64,000 nucleotides of DNA from Hemileia vastatrix (lineage: Eukaryota; Basidiomycota; Pucciniomycetes; Pucciniales; Zaghouaniaceae): NCBI GenBank assembly GCA_030280995.1, contig JASXTE010000016.1, positions 21,734,001 to 21,798,000 on the forward strand, written 5' to 3'. The notes below the pieces were generated by a model. That model did no database searches. It saw nothing but the letters and a program-made list of their open reading frames with translations, and was not told the DNA's origin. Below are positions 57,916-64,000 of the stretch, one piece after another. Each line of letters opens with the position of its first letter. Position 1 is the stretch's first letter. The translations under genes were made by a program, and so were the position numbers.

Positions 57916-58782
57916 ATTATACTACGTGAAATTCCCATTCAAAAATAACCAAAATTGACTGAGAAACCACCCAAAAACTTAAAAAAGAGCGTGAGATGTG
58001 GGGTAACTACATGCAGTTCTTGGCAGGCGCTTGCACGGGTAAATCCTTGACTAAAATTAGGCAAATTTAAGCGTGGTGATGAAATAAAGTGCCAAGAGTG
58101 AGGTTATTAATGAAATCAGTGCATATAAACAAGGTCAATGCATTATTAATTAAGCTAGGACACTAAATAAGCGCTGTCGCCTATTTTAGTGTGTTTCCCC
58201 ACAGTGGGCGTAGAATGTGGGGTAATTATAGTGTGAAAAAGCTAACTTTGCTAAAAATGAAGCTATTCACACGGGAAAAAAGCAGGCAGTATGTGGCCAG
58301 TACACAGAAGCCATTTCTGGCATAAAAAACACCAAATTTGAAAAGTGTTATTTTTATGCATTTAAATAGCCAAATCAATAGTTCTAAATGAGCCCAATTG
58401 ATCTGTCAAAGCGCAATTTTGATATTCTCAATTTTATAGCGCATATAGTCAACTTTTAAGTGAAATAAAGCGCATTTCTTGTTTTTTGCATAAAACAATG
58501 AATATAACAGCTTTAAGTGTACTTAAAAATTATGTAGCCTTATACTTAAGGTTCTTAAGATTACCCTAACATATTCCAACTTAATATTAAGTACATAAGA
58601 CCTATAAAAGGTGGATATATGCGTGTATATAAGGTGTTATAATGGCATTTTTTGTGTATTATCATAATTTTACTTATGTATACTATTTGTGTACTCTTAT
58701 TTCTTATTCCCATGTATAGTTCATGTGTTTAACATAACTTATAATCAATTTTTACTCAGTCCTGGAGATATACAGTCTGACA
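57916..58782 (-). repeat. Probable 3' LTR sequence of the right-edge gypsy
   Basis: In element (minus) sense the LTR begins TGTCAGACTGTATATC at 58782, preceded by a purine-rich tract (GGGTGGGCCAG) at 58783-58793. Where it ends is unclear: at about 57916, or at 57111 giving a 1672-bp LTR also bounded by TGTCAG/CTGACA. Two copies of an ATGTGGGGTAA phrase (about 57994 and 58216) lie inside. The 5' LTR is outside the window. Confidence 0.5.
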
Positions 58783-58962
58783 CTGGCCCACCCAAAAAAA
58801 CAATAAAAAAAATGATAAGTTATACATTTTATTTTATTAATTTGTAATTTTCAGGTATTCAGAATAAATCTGTAGCATTAAAGATTAAACTTTATAGAAA
58901 TAAAACATAATAAAATATTATGAGTACTGGTTTTTTAACCCCTCAGCTGGTGGAACAGAAAT

Positions 58963-61900
58963 TTATTTCTGTTTAAATTTTTTAAGAAGGGTGGATAAAT
59001 TAGAAATTTCTTTTTCAGGTATCCATTTATCAAATTCATTTGATTTCCCTTTAAATCTTAGTAAATACTCAGTTCCTTTTTCTTTAGTAAGGATTCTTTT
59101 CTTGATTATTTTTTCAATCTCTGCTTTTTCCACAATTTTTTCAGGTTGATTTTTAGGCCTTCCCCTTCTTTTTGGAAATAAGTCAGGATCATTTGCATGG
59201 TAAGGTTTCAATAATGAGATAGGGAAAACTGGATGTTTCCTATCATATGGAGCATATAATATGACTTCCACTGCATTATTCCTAACCATCTTACTTACTA
59301 CAAAAGGTCCTACAAAGGGATCCTTTAATTTAACATTACCTTGTAAGTTAAAATGTAGTGTTGATATGAGGACTTCATCTCCCTTTTTGAATTTAAATTC
59401 TTTATGAGATTTGTCCCACCTTTTCTTTTCATATTCAAATGCTTTTTGGATGCATTCTTCTGCATGCTTTCTACACATTTGTTGCATATGAATAAAGGAT
59501 TTAGTGCCAGGGTGTATATCCAACCTTGGTAATTTATTTAAATGATTTACTGGGGTATTTGGTACGTATCCCAGCCAGAGTTCAAATGGTTTCTTCTCTG
59601 TTACAGAATGAGTTGTGCTATTATAAGAAAATTCAAGGCCAGGAATTAATGTTACCCAGTCATGTGTGAATTTCTCATTGTCTTTGTATTCTAATCCAAA
59701 GGCGGAATATCTTCTGATCATGTCTTCTAGAGTTTGTATCATCCTCTCAGCCAGCCCATCAGTTTGTGGATGGTGTGCTGTAGACAATTTTAATTGACAA
59801 CCTGATACTTCCATCAAGGATGTCCAGAACTCTGAAGTAAATTTAGGATCTCTGTCAGAGATTATGGCTTTGGGGAACCCAGCAGTATTCATCATCTGAG
59901 TCCACCATAGTAACGCCAAGTCTTTAGCAGATACCTCTTTATGGGTAGGGATAAACTTACACATTTTTGTTAATCTATCCACAATTACCCAGCAAGAATT
60001 GAAACTTTCTTTTCCTGCTAATGGCAAGCCAGTTACAAAATCCATGTTTATAATTTCCCATGGAGCTTTAGGCTGCTCTATTTGTTGTAACAACCCAGCT
60101 CTCTTCCCAGTTAATCTCTTAGATTTCTGACAAGAGTCACATGCTTCAATGTATTTTTGTACATCCTCTTTCATGTTTATCCACCAGGCTGTATTTTTAA
60201 CTCTGGTTAATGTTTTGTTAAAGTCAAAATGACCAGCTAAGATGTCATCATGACAAGTACTCAACATTAACTCTTTCATAGAAGGTGGTATTACTATTAC
60301 ATTGCTTAACTTTTTCCTGTAATATATATATCCATCTTCAATTGATAGTTTACCTTTTTCCAACGCATTTTTATACTTTGGAGGCAAGGTTTTAATTAAT
60401 GCACTCATGGAGGCATTTGTTGGATCATTAAGAATGGTAGATAGTTTAGACAAATCTTTATCAGATGAATAATTTTCCAATATAGTTTGCATAAACTCTT
60501 CTTCTAAATCCACTATATAAATCCCAAATATATGTATAACCTCATTTTCAGGTACATAAGCTGGGTGGTCAGCATCATTTGGCAAAGGACTTCTGGATAA
60601 TAAATCCACATTTGAATGCAATGTTCCTGCTCTGTGAGTGATTGTCATTCTTCCTCTGTACTCTTGTACAGCTAGTTGCCATCTAAACATGTGCCTATTA
60701 CGTGTTTTCATGTTTAGTAATGATTTTACTGCACTGAAATCTGTTATAAGTTCAAACTTCTGGTCTTCCAGATAGTAATGAAGTTTCTCCAAAGCCCACA
60801 CCATGGCTAAACATTCTAGCTGTGTGGAACCATACCTTAATTCTGTTTTTCTTAAGGTTCTGGATATATAACAGATAACTACTTCAGATAATTTTCCATT
60901 TATTATCTGTTTCTGCTGTAAAGCAGCACCCAAACCTATGAAACTTGCATCAGTGTACAAGATAAAAGGTAGGGTGAAATCTGGCAGTCCCAATATTGGA
61001 GCTGACATTAAACATTCCTTTAATTTATTAAAGGCGTGTTGTCTTTCATTATTCCAAATGAAAGCTTCATTCTTCCTGATTAATGTTGTTAAAGGGGCTG
61101 CAATGGATTGGTAATTTTTAATATATTGTCTATAATATCCACACATACCCAAAAAACTTTGAACCTCTTTTACATTTTTAGGTATCCCAATGTTTTTAAT
61201 TGCTTCCACCTTATTCTGGTCAACACAAATTTGTAATCCAGAAACAACATGTCCAAGTACTTTCAAAGATTGAAATCCAAACTTACATTTCTTTAATGCA
61301 ATAGTCATATTAATTTCATCCATTTTTTGAAAGACTCTTTTCAGGTGATTTAAATGTTCATCATATGTTTTTGAAAACACTATGATGTCATCAATATAGA
61401 CCAATAGCCATCCTTCAACCATTTCCTGATGAAAGACACTATCCATCAATTTTTGGAAGACTGAAGGGGCATTCTTTGGGCCAAATGGCATTCTCACATA
61501 CTTATATATACCCATATGTGTGGTTATTAATAAGTAATTTTGAGAATTTCTTTCCACAGGAATCTGGTGGTAACCCTTGTTCCCATCCAGACAGGAAATA
61601 TATTTTGCTCCTTGTAAGGTAGCATGGATAGAAGCTATCCTTGGTAGAGGGTAAATATCATCTACTGTGTATGTATTCAGAGCTCTATAATCACTGCATA
61701 ATCTTGCCTTATCTTTTTCATAAGAGATTAATACTGGTGAAATGACACAATACTTAGGTGTTGTGTCCACTTTTTCAACAATACCCATTTCCAACAACAA
61801 TTTTATATTGTCTTCAATGTCTTTCCTTTTTGCAGGAGATGCTGGGTAAGGTTTCTTTTTCAAGCTGCCAGGAATATTATCCAGATCACAGCTTAGAGAG

Positions 61901-64000
61901 ATTTTCATCTCATGGTCTTTGACCAATCCTAGTTCATTTGAACCATGAGCAAATGCCATAGGATATGATTTTATCAATCTCAAAATATCTTCTTCTTCAA
62001 TTTTTGAGAGTTGAGGACTGAAAGAGGCCTTTTGGATTTCATTTTCCAATTCACCCACTTCATTGGTGGTTCTTCCACCTTGCAGTTGTTCTTCTCTAGG
62101 AGAAATGGCATATACTGAATTTTCAGAACATATTTTGAATTTTCTTTTACCATTCACGCCTATGGTGAAACAACTGTTTGCAGGATCTAGTTTAATGCCA
62201 AATTTTGTCAATAAATCATTGCCAATAATAAACCAATCACTACAATTATTATTATCCATTACTACAAATTCACAAACTGCTCTAACATATCCATTATTAT
62301 ATTTAAAGAATACAGCAGTTTTGTATTTGCCAATTGGATTTAATACTGAACCAAAACCCCTCCAGTTCCTTGTCTGAACAGGTTCTAGTTTTTCCTGGTA
62401 CTTACTATCAAGTTTCATTAATGCATTAAGTGAAACTACACTACCTGCAGCCCCAGTGTCAAGAATGGCATTCATTTCTTTTCCACATATGATAATAGGT
62501 GCTCTGATAGGTGTTATTTTGTAAGTGTCATGAGATACATCTTTAATTATTTCAGCTTCCTCTATGGAAGTTAAAGATGTGTCTGTATGAGGTATAGCAT
62601 CATTCAGGAACATTATATCCTGTTCTAATACAAATATCTCATTTTCATCATCACTGTAAGATATTTTACTTTTGCAATCCTCACTAGATTCCACATTCTC
62701 ATCTTCATGATTACTAGGTTCAGAATTCTGTGAGGTTTCAATAACATTTATTCTCTTCTTACACGTGTGACCCTTAACCCAAGGTTCATTACATTTGTAA
62801 CAAGTGTTATTTTCTTGTCTCTTAGGGACAAGGGGAGCTGAAGGTTTTTTCTTTTCCACTGGTAACTTACTTGTAGTAGGTTTTACCACGTCAACACTTT
62901 GTCTGTAATTACTATACTTGGTTTCATACTTGTGGTTTAATAATATCTCATTGCATATATTAATGAATCCAGAGGTGTCTCTGACAGTTTCAGTTCTAGC
63001 TACAATAATGTCTCTAACTGATATAGGCAACTTGTATATTATTTTTTCTTTCCACTCTTCATAATCCATTTTTGGATCCATAGCTTTCATGATTTTTATT
63101 AAATTCATTAAGAAGACCATGGGTTTATCTCCAGCATTTGGATTATATCTAGCCCTTTCATACAGTCTTTGTTGAGTGATTCTAAATTTTGGGCCACCAA
63201 ATTGCCTTTCAATTAGTGCCTTCCATTCATTCCAGGAGTAATTAATTCCCTCACTCAATACAGATTCAAACCATAATAAGGCCACATCTGTAAATAAAGA
63301 TATCAACTTTGAAGTAATTTCTTCATCAGGTAATTTATATGAAAATTTTAAGTTATCAATTCTTTGTATGAATTGTTGCCAATCAGATTTTGAATCCCCG
63401 TCAAAAGAAGGGTACTGATCTAACTTAGGCCAGCTCTTTTGGCTAGTTTTTGCTTCCCTAACCTGAGGAATATTAAGTAATTCACTCACTTTAGAAAGAT
63501 GATCATTGATTTCATCTTTTACTGATTTTATATTCTCAGAGCCCATGACACTATGTTCATGTTCCATCATTGGTTTATCATCAGAATGTTTCATAAAAAC
63601 TGGTACTCTTCCTACATAAGAGGTATTATCCTTTATTGTTTCAGTATTTTTCAAAATGTTAGCTACTTCAATTTCTACTCTTTGTAACCTATCTTTTAAC
63701 ACAGGTACATGAGTTAAGGTATCATTTACATTTGAAAAAGACAATTTTACACATCCCTCTATGGTGGCCATAATATTCTGAGAATGTTCTAATTTAATTT
63801 CTAAATTTTTAATCTCAGAATTTAATCTTTTGTGTTCATTGATAAATTCATTATTTGAATTCTCAATAACTTTTAACTTATTGGCTGTTGTACTCAATGA
63901 TTGTGTGATGTTTAATAATACACTTTCCATATTATTGTTGGACTCTCTAGAGAATTCTTCCAATTTTTCAATTCTTAATAATAATTTACTAATTATTTTT
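58963..64000 (-). CDS. Gypsy gag-pol polyprotein with C-terminal chromodomain-like region, 5' end cut by the window
   Basis: One uninterrupted minus-strand frame ending at 58963. It stays open to the window edge; TTG 63963 is not a real start, and the first ATG codon is 63930 (MESVLLN). Numbered from 63963: coiled-coil-like gag start, capsid region (about 165-330, WQQFIQRIDNL, WNEWKALIERQFG), zinc knuckle CYKCNEPWVKGHTC from 388, protease LDTGAAGSVVS, RT with YIDD at 856-859, RNase H YTDASFIGLGAALQ, integrase zinc motif (CHDDILAGHF ... CDSCQ) and catalytic D1308, D1370, E1406 (D-35-E). The end, YLLRFKGKSNEFDKWIPEKE, resembles a chromodomain. It is related to, but clearly diverged from, the 1909-residue polyprotein at 35778 (shared NMDFVT, DRDPKFTSE, DGLAERMIQTLEDM). 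No stop or shift was seen, so it may be functional. Confidence 0.93.
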   Translation of the reverse strand, partial: KIISKLLLRIEKLEEFSRESNNNMESVLLNITQSLSTTANKLKVIENSNNEFINEHKRLNSEIKNLEIKLEHSQNIMATIEGCVKLSFSNVNDTLTHVPVLKDRLQRVEIEVANILKNTETIKDNTSYVGRVPVFMKHSDDKPMMEHEHSVMGSENIKSVKDEINDHLSKVSELLNIPQVREAKTSQKSWPKLDQYPSFDGDSKSDWQQFIQRIDNLKFSYKLPDEEITSKLISLFTDVALLWFESVLSEGINYSWNEWKALIERQFGGPKFRITQQRLYERARYNPNAGDKPMVFLMNLIKIMKAMDPKMDYEEWKEKIIYKLPISVRDIIVARTETVRDTSGFINICNEILLNHKYETKYSNYRQSVDVVKPTTSKLPVEKKKPSAPLVPKRQENNTCYKCNEPWVKGHTCKKRINVIETSQNSEPSNHEDENVESSEDCKSKISYSDDENEIFVLEQDIMFLNDAIPHTDTSLTSIEEAEIIKDVSHDTYKITPIRAPIIICGKEMNAILDTGAAGSVVSLNALMKLDSKYQEKLEPVQTRNWRGFGSVLNPIGKYKTAVFFKYNNGYVRAVCEFVVMDNNNCSDWFIIGNDLLTKFGIKLDPANSCFTIGVNGKRKFKICSENSVYAISPREEQLQGGRTTNEVGELENEIQKASFSPQLSKIEEEDILRLIKSYPMAFAHGSNELGLVKDHEMKISLSCDLDNIPGSLKKKPYPASPAKRKDIEDNIKLLLEMGIVEKVDTTPKYCVISPVLISYEKDKARLCSDYRALNTYTVDDIYPLPRIASIHATLQGAKYISCLDGNKGYHQIPVERNSQNYLLITTHMGIYKYVRMPFGPKNAPSVFQKLMDSVFHQEMVEGWLLVYIDDIIVFSKTYDEHLNHLKRVFQKMDEINMTIALKKCKFGFQSLKVLGHVVSGLQICVDQNKVEAIKNIGIPKNVKEVQSFLGMCGYYRQYIKNYQSIAAPLTTLIRKNEAFIWNNERQHAFNKLKECLMSAPILGLPDFTLPFILYTDASFIGLGAALQQKQIINGKLSEVVICYISRTLRKTELRYGSTQLECLAMVWALEKLHYYLEDQKFELITDFSAVKSLLNMKTRNRHMFRWQLAVQEYRGRMTITHRAGTLHSNVDLLSRSPLPNDADHPAYVPENEVIHIFGIYIVDLEEEFMQTILENYSSDKDLSKLSTILNDPTNASMSALIKTLPPKYKNALEKGKLSIEDGYIYYRKKLSNVIVIPPSMKELMLSTCHDDILAGHFDFNKTLTRVKNTAWWINMKEDVQKYIEACDSCQKSKRLTGKRAGLLQQIEQPKAPWEIINMDFVTGLPLAGKESFNSCWVIVDRLTKMCKFIPTHKEVSAKDLALLWWTQMMNTAGFPKAIISDRDPKFTSEFWTSLMEVSGCQLKLSTAHHPQTDGLAERMIQTLEDMIRRYSAFGLEYKDNEKFTHDWVTLIPGLEFSYNSTTHSVTEKKPFELWLGYVPNTPVNHLNKLPRLDIHPGTKSFIHMQQMCRKHAEECIQKAFEYEKKRWDKSHKEFKFKKGDEVLISTLHFNLQGNVKLKDPFVGPFVVSKMVRNNAVEVILYAPYDRKHPVFPISLLKPYHANDPDLFPKRRGRPKNQPEKIVEKAEIEKIIKKRILTKEKGTEYLLRFKGKSNEFDKWIPEKEISNLSTLLKKFKQK

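Noticed and set aside
1..64000. CRISPR arrays, rRNA and bacterial-type operons
   Set aside because: Nothing of the kind is present; introns and LTR elements show a eukaryotic genome.

Overview
The window looks like a transposon-saturated, AT-rich genome of a basidiomycete fungus, most likely a rust (Pucciniales). The reasons are a Tnp2/CACTA-type transposase of the basidiomycete kind, chromodomain-bearing Ty3/gypsy elements, a Ty1/copia element, very short spliceosomal introns (about 50-135 bp), and one 13-exon sugar transporter. The very low GC content would fit a large TE-rich rust genome, but the species is inference. No rRNA, tRNA or CRISPR was found.

Layout. 1-5671: AT-rich DNA with a decayed gypsy integrase (1370-2080, minus) and a foldback (4200-5300). 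5672-23717: an 18-kb DNA transposon bounded by 42-bp terminal inverted repeats with one mismatch. It holds five genes: a Tnp2-like transposase, an unrecognised gene and a SNF2-family ATPase on the minus strand, and two unrecognised multi-exon genes on the plus strand. Between the divergent gene sets sits a 660-bp array of alternating, nested palindromes (15310-15969). All five genes carry nonsense codons explicable by C-to-T change, so this copy is dead but its cargo is still legible. 24864-29764: a Ty1/copia element with identical 113-bp LTRs and 5-bp target duplications. 30448-33054: an intact 506-residue MFS sugar transporter, the only convincing host gene. 34486-42600: a young, apparently intact Ty3/gypsy element (1059-bp LTRs, TSD CATTA, one 1909-codon gag-pol). 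43502-55312: remnants of a PIF/Harbinger-like DNA element, interrupted by a second gypsy element (46591-54965, 775-bp LTRs, TSD ACATC) whose gag and pol are joined by a -1 slippery site and which carries a spliced antisense gene. 57111-64000: LTR sequence followed by a third gypsy gag-pol on the minus strand, open at the window edge.

Together the window is mostly a stack of retrotransposon insertions of different ages around one host gene, plus one large DNA transposon with an unusual gene set. The transposon's SNF2 ATPase, three unknown proteins and palindrome array are the best candidate for an undescribed system: a transposon that brings its own chromatin-remodelling or accessory machinery. 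Exon structures were worked out by hand from GT(GC)-AG boundaries and phase; homology calls rest on motif recognition, not on searches.
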